Source: Ciona intestinalis (taxonomy: Eukaryota; Chordata; Ascidiacea; Phlebobranchia; Cionidae). From it: a DNA stretch of 64,000 bases. A model generated the notes under the pieces. It made no database searches, was not told the origin of the DNA, and saw only the letters and a program-made list of their open reading frames with translations. The position numbers and the translations under genes are program-made. The stretch lies in assembly GCF_000224145.3 (NCBI RefSeq), contig NC_020170.2, positions 4,108,646 to 4,172,645 of the forward strand, read 5' to 3'. How positions within the stretch are numbered: the first letter of the stretch is position 1; every line of letters begins with the position of its first letter. This document shows, in pieces, positions 12,301-24,179 of the stretch.

Positions 12301-15300
12301 AAGGAATGTGTCAAAGGGATTACTTGGTGAGGTTTATTGAACACAAACTTTATACATAAATATACATAACATAAATAATTGTCTTCATATGTTTAGCTTT
12401 GAAAATTATGAAACCATCTTTGGCCAACGTTCTGCTGTGGCAGTAAACATTAATTTACAAATTGGAGCTTAAGATTTTTTAAATATGACAGTTTTTTGTG
12501 TAACAATTTTTTTAAAGATTTGAAAGCCAAACATAGGCTTTGGTAAAAAGTAGACATTTTTTTGTAATTAATTTTTTTTGTGTTTACTTAGGGAAATGGA
12601 ATGGAGTGAAAGAAGATGATTTTGAGTTAAGGAATGGAACTATTCTTACTTGGGAAGACTTACAACCAACAGATAACTTGGATATTTTGAATGGAACTTT
12701 GCTGGAGCAGAAACTTTACACCTTCGGTCTTTCTTGTAAGTTTTTTACATATCTGTTTACATATACTCTTTTTAGGGCAATGTGCCAACCGTGGCCTAAA
12801 TCCACTGATGTGGATTGGATGGGTAATTGGTAAATGTCATTTTTTTATTATGCTCATGCCAAATACAAATGTAAGAGTACTTTGTTGAAGACGCATTGTA
12901 ATTTTGTATCTGTGTATGTATTCGCCAGTTAAGGAATGCACATTGTTGTATTATTACTACTTATAATAAACAACTGAGATTACCCTCGCATACCATATTG
13001 TTGCCTTGTACAACTCATGCTCAACCCAAGCTCTGGCAAGTTAAAATGATGGAAATGTTAAATTAAAACTTTCAAAAACAACTTTTTAAAATGTTAAATG
13101 TTCCAGGGCAAATAACAGAGAGTGAGAGTGTTTTCAACTACAGTGGGGGTGGTGACACTTTTGCCTTGCATAACCCGACACCAACATCTGAGCCTCCATT
13201 CCTGGAGGTGCTTGTTGCCCAGCAGGCCACAGAAAGCCATTTCCAATCTGTTAAGGAGAACTGCACAACAAATGGGGTGGTATCAACCACTTGTTTATAT
13301 GATGTGCTGGTCACGAACAGGACTGCCATAGGGCAGGCAACTTTAACAAATTCTGATTCTTCAACAGCTGCTGCTGCGGCTAACTGTAAGTTTTTGGTAA
13401 ATTCCTGATAAGTATATTATAAAAATGTTCTTCCGAAATGGCCATGTTTCTAAAATTGAGTGTGCAATGGCCAACCTGTTTTAAAACAATGTTGCATACT
13501 AGATTTAACTGAATAATTAAATATTTTGTATACATTGTTTAAAAACTCTCATTTTTTCCAGCAAACAACCCACCTAATATAACAGTGGTAGATGGAGCTA
13601 AAATTGAAAATGGAAACACTTTCTTGGCCCAACTGACCATACTTTCAACATTCAGTGTTTCCGCTGTTGATCCAGATGGTGACAGTGTTACCTTTTCAAT
13701 TTTTGCCAACAATTCTATATCTGGCATCACTATTGACTCAAGTAAGTTGGAACATCAATTATTTTACTATAGAATGTTAGGTATTTATATTTTAGTTTTT
13801 GGACACATATGTCTTTAATACACCTACTTTAATTTGACCAACTTTTAACACTCAGTTAAGTAACTGATAATTAAAATGCTATATTGCTTTGTTCTACAGT
13901 ATAACGTCTGCGTATGTTTTGTGGCATACCATAAAATAATATACATATATATAATATAAGTTTCGTAGTGTATTTCAAATTGAAAGTCTTTTAATTAAAG
14001 CATTAGTGTTGTGTTGCAATTTGAAATTGATTTATAAAGAATTAGTCTTATTGTTTTAATTTAAAAATCTTCTATAAAGCATTATTGTAAAAAGTTTAAC
14101 ACACCACAATTTTTCTAGGCACTGGAGTTGTATCATGGACACCAAATGATGCAAACAAGATTACAGGAAATACGAACCAAACCCTTGTCATACAAGCCTT
14201 GGATGGGAAGGGTGGTGAAGCTGTGTTGAACATCAATATTAAACTGTGTGTTTGTGCTAATGGTGGAAGTTGTCTAAATGATGAAATAGTAATCGGAAGA
14301 GAAAATTATGCGGTAAGTTCAGTTTAAAAGAATGATTGTAACTTATATATTCTTGTGTGGTTGGGAAGGCAGTCACTATAACATGAGTGCATACTTACCA
14401 AGTTACAATGTATGTAACTTTGGGTCATTATTTTTGGTGGAGATTTTAAATTTTAATATTGTTTGGCTGACTTTTTAGATAGCCCATAAGGAACTTTTGG
14501 TAATTGCTGATAAGTAACTTGCTTGAGGACACACCTGCAATGGTAGCAACATTAAACCTCAAACTTATATCTTCTGCTCCACCAGGTTTATATTTCATAA
14601 AAAATAATTATTTCAGATTGTTGGTTGTAATTGTACTGATGCTTACTCTGGTGATGATTGTTCAGAAGATAGGAATGGATGTCTCTTGTCAGCTTGTTTT
14701 GCTGGTGTAACATGCACTGATAACCCTGCACCTGCTACAGGGGAAACTTGTGGAGATTGTCCAGCAGGAACCACAGGTATGTGGCTATCTTTCTTTGTTA
14801 CATTGTTGACCTTTTTTATGGGTCTGAGATTCAGGCCAGATTTAGCTTTAAGTGCGTTAATCTTGTAACAGTCATCTATTTCGCAATGGTTTCTGAGGTA
14901 ATAGGTGGACTCTAGCTTCCATTCTATAGAACAAAATACAGAATGAAAGCGTGTCAATGAAATAGCAAATGAAGTTTGTTTTTTTAATACTACACACTGC
15001 CCAGACGTTCTAACATGATATTTCATATGACACTTTTATTGAAGTAGTTTCAAAGCCTTATTCTTCTCTTCTCTGTTTTAATAATTCTTCACCACTGTAT
15101 TCAAAGAAATATTTTTCAATATACCAGGTGATGGTAGAAACTGCACCAACATCAACCATTGTGAATCGAACCCATGTGCTCACCTTTGTGAACCACTTTA
15201 TAATGCTTACCAATGCACTTGTAATGATGGATATCAATTAAATGCAAACAATCGCACTTGTGATGACATAAATGAATGCACAGAAGCCACACCTTGTAAT

Positions 15301-18300
15301 GTGAAGCCTAACTCACTTTGCAACAACACAATTGGAAATTACACGTATGTAAATATAACATGAATTACCTTTGGAGACAATGTTTTGGCATCTTTTGTGA
15401 GTAGGATCGAAAGAAAAAAATATTGGTTAATTTGATAAGTCTATATGCGCCTTTTTCTATTTTGTTCCATCCTAGTAAGGTCATGCGGTGTGACACGCCA
15501 TGGAACTTGAGATTTTGACCATCTGCGCATTTATCCTTGGCTTGTAAATTTACAGCATCCATAATTTTACGTCAGCACGCTTCTAATAGTGTACTTATAA
15601 AACATTTAAATTTTTAATAAGTAGTTAAATATACTTTGAACATTATTTTTGTTACCAAATGAAAATTATATTATTGGTAATACGTTGATATAACATCTTC
15701 TTTGATAAAATCAAATTATTTTAGTTGCTATTGTCCTTCTGGATTCAGTGAAGGCAACAACAGATGTGATGATGTAAATGAATGTACAGCAAATACATTC
15801 ACCTGCCCATCCACTGCTACCAGTTGCTTCAATAAACTGGGGACATATGGATGTTCCTGCAACTCTGGATACTCCAGGTGAATTAAAAATAAATGTAACT
15901 TATTTATCCTTATGTAATGGGCAATGACAGTTACTGTAACATGAGTCATGGATATTCTATTTTCAGCACCTTATGCCTGCTTACGAGTTACCACTTATTT
16001 AAACTTGTGGCTCAGTTTTTGGGGGGTATTTTTTGTAATGTTTGGCTGACAATTTAGCCAACTGATAAGGACCAGTGAGCATGAGGTGTATGAATGCACC
16101 ATCCTTTCTGGTTGGTGTGTAACAAGACACCTATGTTATAACTCGACAATGAGCATAAGTTTATGAACCTACATAAACCCACTCACGTTTAATGTCAGAT
16201 TTCAGTCTCAAAATACAGTTTGCACTTTTTCTAATACAGTTATCCATTACTACAAAATACAAACATGGTATATATTTATATACATTATGCTTACAGAGCT
16301 GCAGGTGCAGATGAGCAATCAGCTTGTACTGACACTGATGAATGTGCATTGAACCAACACACATGTGATAGTGTAACGCAAGTGTGTAGGAACATTGAAC
16401 CTGGTTTTCAATGTGATTGCAAGTAAGTGTTTTATTCTTTGTGCTGTTTAAATAATATGATCTTTGGCTTATTGTTTGTTATAAAAACGATAACCGTCAT
16501 GCCATTTTAACATGTGAATAATGTGGTGTAATGGGCCAATCCTGGGTAATCCTAGGACCCATGGCATGCCATGCTGAGGGACCTTACTCACATACAATAA
16601 AATGTAAACAATTATTTGGGTTAATTAGGTTACATTAATTATATCAGCTCCTTTTATAAAACAGGACAGGATTCGAACTTGTGAATGGTGTATGTGATGA
16701 CATAAGAGAATGTCAAAACTCCCTACTAAACAACTGTACATCACCAAACATGCAATGTGTTGAACAAGAACCAGGCTTCTCATGTGCTTGTTTGCCAGGA
16801 TACCAACTTAATGGGCAGGTGAGTGTCATCATATTGGAATATTTAGTGTGCGCTGATTTACAAGTTTTTGGGCCTAAAAAAGATCTAAATGATACAATTT
16901 TCGGTATGCAGGTTTTTGTCTATGACACTTAACAGTAGTTGTTCTGACCTAGTGGTTACTTATAAGTTGTCATACATTAAAAAGTATAAATACTAATTTA
17001 ATCAGTCACACTAAGTTAGCTATGTGGCAATTCGTAAACAGGCACAAGCTGTATAGAACACCCAATTTATAGATACTGCCATTGTTCTGTCATGTGAGAA
17101 TGAATAAGTAAGTTACATTCATGACATAAAAATTTATTTATTTATTCATTAAGTTATGTGAGGACATCAATGAATGCTTGACAAGTGGAATCTGTCCAGT
17201 GAATAGCAACTGTGTGAATAGAGATGGGGGATACACATGCATATGCGACCCTAACTATGTCTGCCCTGGTAAGTACGATCTTAGTCTGTTATTTATACTG
17301 TTTTACCAAGTAGGGCATAAAGCTCATTAAAAAAATCCTTTGTCTTTTTGTGGTATGACTTTTTGGTAAAGTATTTTGAGCTATTTTTTGTCCATTGAAA
17401 TGTGTTTTCTTAAAGCTCTTGTAAAATGGGATGAGATATTGTTACTTAAATGTTAGGCATGCATTATTTTTGCCTGGAAAAGGAAATTTAGGCTTCTGAT
17501 TTTATGATTTCTTGTTGGTGATATATTTATTGGACCATTTTTATAGTTATTTAATTTTCTTGCTCTTAGTTCAAACCCAGTGGTCACTAATGGGTTGTCT
17601 AAATTAACATGCATACAAAATATATATGTAAAAAAATACCAGTCACATATGTGGAAACTTGTAAGCTGACATGAGGTGTATGAAACAAAACACCTGTGTA
17701 TCATGATTATCGTTTTCCGGCCGCGCAAGGATAAAGCAAAGTACATTATTCATTCATTTTAGTGAATCCATTTGTCAACCCTGTCACTGTACTGAGTAAA
17801 TCCAGGAGTTGTATGACAATTATCGTTGATGAAGGTTCACTTTATGGTCTCTATGAGGTAGGTTGTAGTGTGTAAATAAGGAATGAGGATACATATGTTA
17901 AACCTGGGCAGTGAGCATAAGGTGTAAAAACACACCGTAATATGTATAAATAGCACCTATGTTGTAACTGGACAGTAAGTATGAAGTGTAAGAATACACC
18001 ATGTGTGACTGGTTTATAGGAAAACACCTATGACACCTATGTTATAACTCATTGGAAGTTAGAATATGCGTGTTTGCCCCAAGGATTGATGTTTAGTTGC
18101 CAGTAGCAATAATATAAATAGGCCTAAAGGAGATCTTTTAAAAAAATTTTTTGATACGCCCCTTGGACAAAAAAAACGACAAACCCTGATGATGTCTTGG
18201 AAATAAAACACAAAACCATCATTTGTCACATGATTTCTTTTATTATACATCTGGCGGCAAGACCACAATATTATATATATATATATATATCATACAATAA

Positions 18301-21300
18301 GTTTTTAATCTTAACTCCAGGTTAAAGCTGTTTCTGACCAAAACAACTTCTTGATCAACTCCACAACAATTAAAACAAGATTATGTGGTTTGTCTCCAAA
18401 CACCAATTACAATATCAGTGTTAGGGTTCTTGCGTTGAAGGATTCAAATGATTTTTACACAACCACTGAATTCAGTCAAGTCACAGTGGCTACAACAGGT
18501 TAACTTATATATACTGTTCGTGCTAGGCATGTTTTTACTTGTATTTGCTCTTCCAGCAAAAAATAATTGACACATTTTTTATTTTTTATTTATTTTTTAT
18601 GTAAGCCAGTAAGTAGTAACTATAGCATATTTATGCTGATTAATTGGTTTCCATGCTAATGTTTTACTAAGTTCATTCTGCTGTAACAGCATAATGCCTA
18701 CTGCCTTACTAGTATCATGACAATAACACAATTTTTAATTTCCATGCACTAAAATATCTTAAAATCTGTAAACTATCAAATTTGTCCAAACTTAATGGAC
18801 CACTGGTCAGGTTTTATTACTTACAGGATTGCGGGGTTGGTGTATTTTTAGTGCAAGTTTTAAGCAATATCACTTTGCTGTTGATTCGCTTCTACTCGTT
18901 TTTAAAATAATAAGATAAACTGATGTTATGGTATTTACAATACCTATGGAGGCTTTTAAAATGAATGCATAAAAATTAGATTATCTTAACCTTCCCTATT
19001 TACACAGATGCTACAAAGATCCGTTTCTCCTTACGCATCACATCTGAAACATACACAGCAGAGATGGCAGATATTAATTCCGCTGCATCACTTGCGCTGA
19101 GGAGTCGTCATGAGAGCACACTGAACTCTGGATTAACCTTCAACGTTGGAGGAAATTCTGTGACATCATCGGCTGTTCTCTTCATCAGATTAACGTGAGT
19201 TAAACTTAACATAGAAGTGCTTTTAATAACGTAACCAATATTTTGTAGAATATATATTTTGCATAAAATGGTGTTTTATTTAATTTAATGGATTTTTATG
19301 GGTGTTGTCTTCATAAGATTAACAGGAGTAAAACTTGATTTGGGATAAGTCTTATGAAATAGGTGCCTGACAAAAATCAAGTCCAACGAGTCTGTAGGAA
19401 ATATATTTCCCATAAAATAGAAAAATCAGTCTCTGCCAAGAGACAAGAAAGAACAAGATTGAAAAAAATGCATATCAAATGTTCAAAATTATAGGGTTTC
19501 CAAAATCTGCAAGTTTTACTAATTAGAAAGACCCCTTAAACACAGGTCATTTGTAACTAATACTGCCATACTAAACTTTAATAAATTAGCAAAAAAAAAT
19601 CAGGGGGAATCAATATTTTTCGAAAATCTGTGTGAATAAAATATGATAAATATTGATGCATTGATTTATGTCCAACTTTAAACCACCCGCAGATCAGGAA
19701 GTGTTCGTGCAGATTCTGAGGCTTCTCTTACTTCTCGTAGTCTTGCTGACTCAACAGCAACTGCAGATGGTTCAAATCTTAACTCAGCAAACTATGCGAG
19801 TCTTGAAACAAGTATGTTATTATAACATTTGATGATATGTAAAACTTTATATTATTATAAAATTTTATGTTATTGCAAAACTTTATGTTATGGTGAAATT
19901 TTATGTTATTGGTAATTTTTTTTGTTGTTGTAAAATTTCATGTTACTGTAAAACTTTCTGTTAATTTATGTTATTAAAAAACTGGTAAAATATATCTGAC
20001 TAAATTCACCTAAAAAAAGTTGTGATAATAAAAATCATAAACATTACTTATATGTTTAAATATTTTTTTCAGTCACGAATGTTCCCAAACCACCTGCCAA
20101 TCTCATAATTAGTGAAGTTACTGATTCTATGATTACTTTAAGATATGATGCTGTTGCTGGAGCTATTCAGTATGAAGTGCAGTGTAAGTTTTACTTGTTT
20201 GAGAACACACTGTGCAAGCTTTATCCCTCGCATGTTTTAACAACTGTCGTTATGTTGAATTTTTTTTTTCCTGTCTTGATTAATTGGATCCATGCTAGTA
20301 TATTAAATTATTCATTTTACTATATTACTAAAAAAATTAAAGTTTGTGTTGTTTTGTGTTTTATAATTTTTTTTTTGACTTGTATTATTTTTTCATCAAT
20401 ATCCTTTTTTTCTAAAATCATTTTTTTTACAGTAACACATGGACAAAACATTAGCAGCTACATGACCACAGCCACAACGTACACCATAAGCAATGTTCCA
20501 TCTAACACCATATGTTCAATTCAAGTCCGTGTCATTGCGACTGTTGGAACAACTGCAGCTGCACGATCTGACTTTTCCGACTCAATTGAAACAACCACTC
20601 GTAAGTATTTGGGTTTCTTCTGTAGCATATTTTTTCATGGCCTGGACTAAGTCTTCGCCACATATGTCCAAAACTCTTGCCACAGATTTTTTGTCCTTAT
20701 CATTTTACCCGAATATATTCTGCCAAATGTTTTGTCCCGAAACTTTTCCCAGCTGTTTTTGTTTCGTCTAGGCATTTGTTGTCAAATAATAATTATTGCC
20801 TCTTTGTATATTTATGACATATTGTAACATAATAATTTTTCTATATATAGATACCGGCCATATTGTAACATGTTATTTACCCCTATAGGCCCTGTTGTTC
20901 TTGGTCTCCTAGTTTCCTCTATCACTGAGACAAGTGCAGTGATCACCTTCAGCTCAGTAACAAGGGGCGTGTACTACACGGTTCAATCAGATTCCAGCTC
21001 CAACAACCTCACCCAATCAAGTGTCGTTTCTGGAAGTTTAAGTTTGAGTGTAGGGGGGTTGGTCAAAAGTAACACTTATACATACACTGTGGTAGCAGTT
21101 GCTTTAGATGTAGATGGTAATCATCATTCAAGCGCACCAGCAACTGTTACTTTTACTACAAGTGGTAGGTTATCCAAGCTTTTGTTTTGTCCATGAATTC
21201 ATAACATTTTAAAATCAAATAAAAACAAAAGATTTGGGAAGTTTTGTAAAGAAGTTCTGTTTGAAAGTATTGGCTGTTGCAAAATTGTAGGTGATTTGTT

Positions 21301-22648
21301 AGTGTTAAGACATAACAAATCGTATATTTATTTGAACTGGGTTGTTGTTTTATTTGTGAAAATTATTTAGTACTTCAATATCTAGCATTATTTGGCAGGG
21401 TTAACCAAAAAACAACCACCCGTTGTAATGTAACAAAACTAGGCGCTGTATCAAAACGGTAGAAACTTTTTTACCTTTATTGATTGGTTTAAGTATTTGA
21501 AGTAACTGTTTTATCTATCTTTAATAAATGTTTGTCATAAACATTGCCATTTTCATAAATTTTTTATTGCAGTATTATAATTTTTTAGATAAAAAATAAA
21601 AATTGTATACCAGCTAGAAAAGTTAATAGTTTTTTTCCACTTAAAGGTTTGTGTGGAAACAATCCTTGTTATAATGGAGGTCTGTGCTCGGAGATTGGAA
21701 CTATTGTTGGTTGCACGTAAGTTTAGTGTTCTTACAAAAGCTATATAAAAGTCACACAACAGTTTTTATGGAAAAGATTCAGATTCTTTGTATTTTTTCT
21801 GATTTTTGTCAAAGTTTTGCATATTTCCTATACATCAATACTGCCCTGTGATAACAACTGCATCCAAATTCAAACATTTTACCGCAATTTCTAATATTGC
21901 AAANCTCNNNNNNNNNNNNNNNNNNNNNNNNNNNNNNNNNNNNNNNNNNNNNNNNNNTTTGGAAAATTTTATTTAGGCAATGAAGTATAGTGCAGAATTA
22001 TGAATACATATATCATTCTTATTTACAGGTGCCCATCAGGCTTTACAGGACTGCTGTGTGAAAGCCAAGGTATGTATAATTAAATTCTAAAAATAAATTT
22101 CATCAAAATTTGTCAATAAAATGTTTCAACTGCGCACTTAAATTTATAACAAAAATGCATTGATACACACTGCTTAATTAAAACCTATAATATAAATTTT
22201 CTTTTAGACAATTCTGATGCATTGAAGATTGGACTTGGAGTTACCGGTGGTCTTATTGGTGGAGCTCTGATTGTTCTTTTCTTGTTTTGGTTTGTTAAGA
22301 AGAGACCAGCAGCATATACACTTCATCCAGAAGAAAGTAAATAAAAAGAATATTTTTTTAAAGATGTATATTTTTAAAGTCCACAATATAACATTTAGTT
22401 AAAAGCTCTGATAACTGCAAAACAAAATTTTCTGTTTCGTCTGGATTTGTTATATGTACTTCATTGTTGAATAACTACTCTGCTATTTTTACTTTCTTTT
22501 TTTAGAAATTTACCTATAATTATGATGGTGTTTTATAGTTATACTAATAATTTTTGAAGGTGCGCAAGAAAAATTGAAAGTATTTTTGCTTTTTAAAAAT
22601 AAACTTAATGCATTTTCTTTCGCAGAACCAACAAGATTTGAAGAATAA
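315..22648 (+). CDS. MUC4-like giant modular cell-surface protein (5'-truncated)
   Basis: Forty-six visible exons encode about 2,490 residues, or about 2,558 if the exon hidden in the gap at 3602-3651 has the 209 nt of its duplicate; the frame closes only if that exon is 2 mod 3. Domain order: half CUB, beta-sandwich exon, CUB, Thr/Pro linker, repeat of this module, EGFs, Ca-binding EGF, NIDO, AMOP, VWD, cadherin-like module, EGF/EGF-CA run, FN3, SEA-like pair, two FN3, EGF, membrane helix, short tail ending FEE. The NIDO-AMOP-VWD order, including GLLG...WNG followed by DDF, is that of MUC4 and related mucin-like proteins. Those families act in adhesion or as extracellular matrix and surface coat; no enzymatic role is suggested. 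All 45 joins agree in phase. No start codon or signal peptide is in the window. Exons are listed in the block entries. Orthology to vertebrate MUC4 is an inference from architecture only. Confidence 0.88.
502..829 (+). mobile_element. tRNA-derived SINE, near full length
   Basis: Begins with a tRNA-like head (GTAGCACAGTTGTTAGCGCA as box-A-like, GAGTTCAAGGC as box-B-like), then a shared body (TGTGTCCTTGGGCAAG, CTCGTAAGCTGGCA, GTATAAAGT) and ends in an ATTC repeat. It lies in an intron of the MUC4-like gene. This copy serves as the reference for the family in the window. Confidence 0.85.
1251..1288. other. Suspected sequencing/assembly artefact (G, C, A runs)
   Basis: Runs of G, C and A directly follow one another in an intron. 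The duplicated copy at about 3030-3075 has ordinary mixed sequence at the same place, with matching flanks on both sides. The runs are therefore probably not genomic. Confidence 0.7.
1778..1913 (+). mobile_element. SINE with internal deletion, abutting exon 1933-2141
   Basis: tRNA-like head (GGCACAGTGGTTAGCAGGCC, GGGTTCAAGG) joined directly to the 3' tail. The tail ends 19 bp before the CUB-exon acceptor. A truncated twin at 3556-3601 runs into the gap. Confidence 0.8.
2671..2903 (+). repeat. 24-bp coding minisatellite (TMPTYGNS repeats)
   Basis: About ten tandem 24-bp units in the linker exon encode TMPTYGNS with small changes (GNP, GDS, one unit shortened to YNS). The matching exon of the second module copy (4082-4144) has only two units. 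Because 24 is a multiple of three, other frames are also open here but are shadows. Confidence 0.95.
3602..3651. other. Assembly gap (50 N)
   Basis: The gap begins inside a SINE copy and hides the first half of a CUB domain in the MUC4-like gene. Confidence 0.99.
4779..4893 (+). mobile_element. SINE 3' fragment
   Basis: Matches the SINE 3' body (GTAGTAACTCATAAGCAGCA) and tail (TAAGTTACATTCATTGATTC). A second partial repeat of the body follows at about 4916-4975. Confidence 0.7.
5483..6932 (+). other. First EGF block of the MUC4-like protein
   Basis: Exons 5483-5752, 6140-6352 and 6707-6932. The first encodes a Cys-rich EGF followed by a calcium-binding EGF starting DVNECG. The second encodes two plain EGFs (CENGGTC and CANLGTC types). 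The third encodes another calcium-binding EGF starting DVNECT. Its last third ([11 protein letters not shown], then GDD) is the start of the NIDO domain, so the domain border falls inside an exon. Introns are phase 1 up to this exon, which ends in phase 2. Confidence 0.85.
6707..12735 (+). other. NIDO-AMOP-VWD core
   Basis: NIDO: end of exon 6707-6932, then 7435-7648, 8093-8263, 8641-8845 ([26 protein letters not shown] are typical). AMOP: 9073-9396 and 9673-9915, with WYNED, CPCT, DPRF and the CCYG motif, then Cys-rich exon 10327-10446. VWD: 10861-11072 ([19 protein letters not shown]), 11455-11539, 11793-11888, 12258-12326 (ending KGLLG) and 12592-12735 (WNG, DDF, NGT). This order is known from MUC4 and invertebrate mucin-like proteins. 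NIDO and AMOP are extracellular adhesion modules. The VWD here has few cysteines, unlike gel-forming mucins. Confidence 0.88.
10748..10880 (+). repeat. Triplicated VWD-exon 3' splice site (about 52-bp tandem repeat)
   Basis: Three tandem copies each carry a pyrimidine-AG acceptor followed by the core TTGGTGACC. The core occurs at 10766-10774, 10819-10827 and 10870-10878. Only the third keeps the open frame for GDPH of the VWD domain, so it is the authentic exon start (10861). The other two look like decoys. Confidence 0.75.
13107..14312 (+). other. Post-VWD region with cadherin-like module
   Basis: Exons 13107-13385, 13562-13741 and 14119-14312. The first continues the segment that follows VWD in MUC4-like proteins (two cysteines, then CLYDVLVT). 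The second and third form a roughly 100-residue cadherin/dystroglycan-type Ig-like fold: NNPPNI at the start, [12 protein letters not shown] in the middle, ALDGKGGEA before the last strand. The third exon runs into a half EGF (CVCANGGSC). The fold assignment rests on these short motifs only. Confidence 0.65.
14333..14585 (-). mobile_element. SINE, antisense in MUC4-like intron
   Basis: Reverse-complement copy with the tail side at 14333 (GATTGTAACTTATATATTCT) and the cognate of TGTGTCCTTGGGCAAG near 14530. The tRNA-like head is decayed. Confidence 0.6.
15888..16100 (-). mobile_element. SINE, antisense, decayed
   Basis: AATGTAACTTATTTATCCTT followed by the SINE body in reverse (GACAGTTACTGTAACATGAG). 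The 5' head is not recognisable. Confidence 0.55.
17032..17125 (+). mobile_element. SINE 3' fragment next to exon 17154-17268
   Basis: 3' body and tail (TAAGTAAGTTACATTCATGA) lie 29 bp upstream of a calcium-binding EGF exon; the T-rich stretch after the tail leads into the acceptor. Confidence 0.7.
17560..17757 (+). mobile_element. SINE whose tail forms the acceptor tract of exon 17763-17857
   Basis: 5'-truncated SINE (CCCAGTGGTCACTAATGGGT, GGCCGCGCAAGGATAAAGCA). Its ATTCATTCATTTTAG end is directly the pyrimidine tract and AG of the next exon. Confidence 0.8.
18271..18291. repeat. (TA)n microsatellite
   Basis: About ten TA dinucleotides lie in an intron about 30 bp upstream of the acceptor at 18320. 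Confidence 0.85.
19828..19975. repeat. Degenerate AT-rich tandem repeat
   Basis: A roughly 20-bp unit resembling TAAAATTTTATGTTATTG is repeated with variation in an intron of the MUC4-like gene. No coding potential is seen. Confidence 0.6.
21908..21957. other. Assembly gap (50 N)
   Basis: Lies in the intron between the two halves of the final EGF. A single N is also present at 21904. Confidence 0.99.
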
Positions 22649-22824
22649 GGAATAAAAAAAAGAATTTCTGTGTTAGTTTTGTAAAAATTGTGTCAAAAAG
22701 ATTTTTAATAAGAAGATTAGATATGGTGTCAGTCTTCTTTCAAATTGTGAATTGGTTTCTAAACTGTTGTATCTTACCTACATTAAGTATTTAAAATGTT
22801 ATACGTATACAATTGTTGGTTGTA

Positions 22825-22830
22825 AATAAA
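22825..22830 (+). promoter_or_regulatory. Poly(A) signal AATAAA, MUC4-like gene
   Basis: Canonical hexamer 177 bp after the stop codon, followed by a T-rich stretch. No closer canonical hexamer was seen. Confidence 0.6.
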
Positions 22831-23089
22831 GTATTTTTGTATAATTGTGTTTAATGCGTATGGTGTATAAGAAGTTTAGGCTTGTTCGAAGGTAAAAGTT
22901 ATTCACAGGACATTAATGTCTAAAAATTTTGTAAATCTATGCTCAATTGAAAAAAATCTTAACGAAAAAAAAAACAAAATTCGAAAAAATATTTTGGACA
23001 AAATAGGAGTGAAATCTCACATTTTAAAATTTAAAAAATAATCAATATTTTTTTATAACAATTTTTATATTTTTTTTATAAGTTTTATT

Positions 23090-24140
23090 ATAAACACATG
23101 ACCGATATCATGTGTTGGGGTAGAATCATACATTTTTGACCTTAGCAAAAAATGAGATTGTTTCGATTTATGGTACAAACACGTGATACAGGTTATGCGT
23201 TTGGGTAGAATCTCACATTTTCGACTTTAGGAAAAAATTAATTTTTTTATTTTTCGTACAAACACATGATACTGGTATCATGCGTTGAGGTAGAATCTCA
23301 CATTTTCAATTTTGGCAAAAATCAGATTTTTTTAGTTTTGGTACAAACACATGATACCAGTATCATGCGTTGGGGTGGAATTTTACATTTTTGACTTTGG
23401 CAAAAAATTAAGTTTTTTAGTTTTGGTACAAACACATGATACTGGTAATCATACGTTGGAGTAGAATCACAGATTTTCAACTTTAGCAAAAAGTCTGATA
23501 TTTTAAGTTTTGGTCCAAACACATGATACTGATATCATGCGTTGGGGTAGAATCTCACATTTTCGACTTTAGCAAAATATTGGATATTTTTTCGAGTTTT
23601 GGTACAAACACATGTTTTTGGTACAAACACTTTTGCAAAAAAATTGAATTTTTTTAGTTTTGGTACAAACACATGATATTGGTATCATGCGTTGGGGTAG
23701 AATCTCACATTTTCGACTTTGGCAAAAAATTGGATTCTTTTAGTTTTGATACAAACACATGATACCGGTATTATGCGTTAGGGTAGAATCCAACATTTTC
23801 AACTTTAAAAAAAAAAAAATGTTTTTAAATTGTGGTACAAACGCATGATACTGATATCATGCATTGGGGGAGAATCTTACATTTTCAACATAGGCAAAAA
23901 ATCTTTTTTTTTTAGTTTTGGTATAAACACATGATATCGGATTATGCGTTGGGGTAGAATTTCACATTTTCGACTTTCAAAAAAAAATCTGATTGTTTTA
24001 AGCTTTGGTACAAAAACACATGATACAGGTATCATATGATGGGGTAGAATCCTCCATTTTTTCTTTGACAAAAAATTAAGTTTCTGAGTTTTGGTACAAA
24101 CACTCTGATAGTTTTGGTACAAACACATCATACGTTGGGG
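23090..24140. repeat. About 80-bp satellite with an embedded palindrome
   Basis: About twelve degenerate tandem units. Each reads roughly: (A)n, TTTTAGTTTTGGTACAAACA, then CATGATAC..GTATCATG, then GCGTTGGGGTAGAATCTCA, CATTTTCGACTTTGGC. The CATGATAC/GTATCATG core is an inverted repeat of up to 18 bp, as near 23349 and 23758. Short frames inside it are repeat shadows. It lies between the MUC4-like and P450 genes. Confidence 0.9.
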
Positions 24141-24179
24141 CAAAATATATTTTTAAAAAATATGCAAAATAATTTTAAA

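Larger units (their letters stand above)
14617..17268 (+). other. Second EGF / calcium-binding EGF block
   Basis: Exons 14617-14776, 15128-15344, 15725-15877, 16297-16422, 16665-16818 and 17154-17268. At least four repeats begin with the calcium-binding signature: [18 protein letters not shown] and DINECL. One is degenerate at this site (DDIRECQ), which may weaken calcium binding. Tandem Ca-EGF repeats usually form a stiff rod that lifts the adhesive head from the membrane. Several EGFs are split between exons after the fourth cysteine. Confidence 0.83.
17763..22648 (+). other. FN3 stalk, last EGF, membrane helix and tail
   Basis: Exons 17763-17857 and 18321-18498 (one FN3), 19008-19194 and 19693-19811 (a pair resembling a SEA domain, low certainty), 20073-20183 and 20433-20600 (FN3), 20889-21164 (FN3), 21647-21716 and 22029-22069 (EGF, CYNGGLC then GFTGLLCES), 22208-22336 (membrane helix [15 protein letters not shown] followed by KKR stop-transfer) and 22626-22648 (KPTRFEE then stop). 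The tail is only about 25 residues and shows no obvious signalling motif. The 50-N gap at 21908-21957 lies in the intron that splits the last EGF and does not break the frame. Confidence 0.8.
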
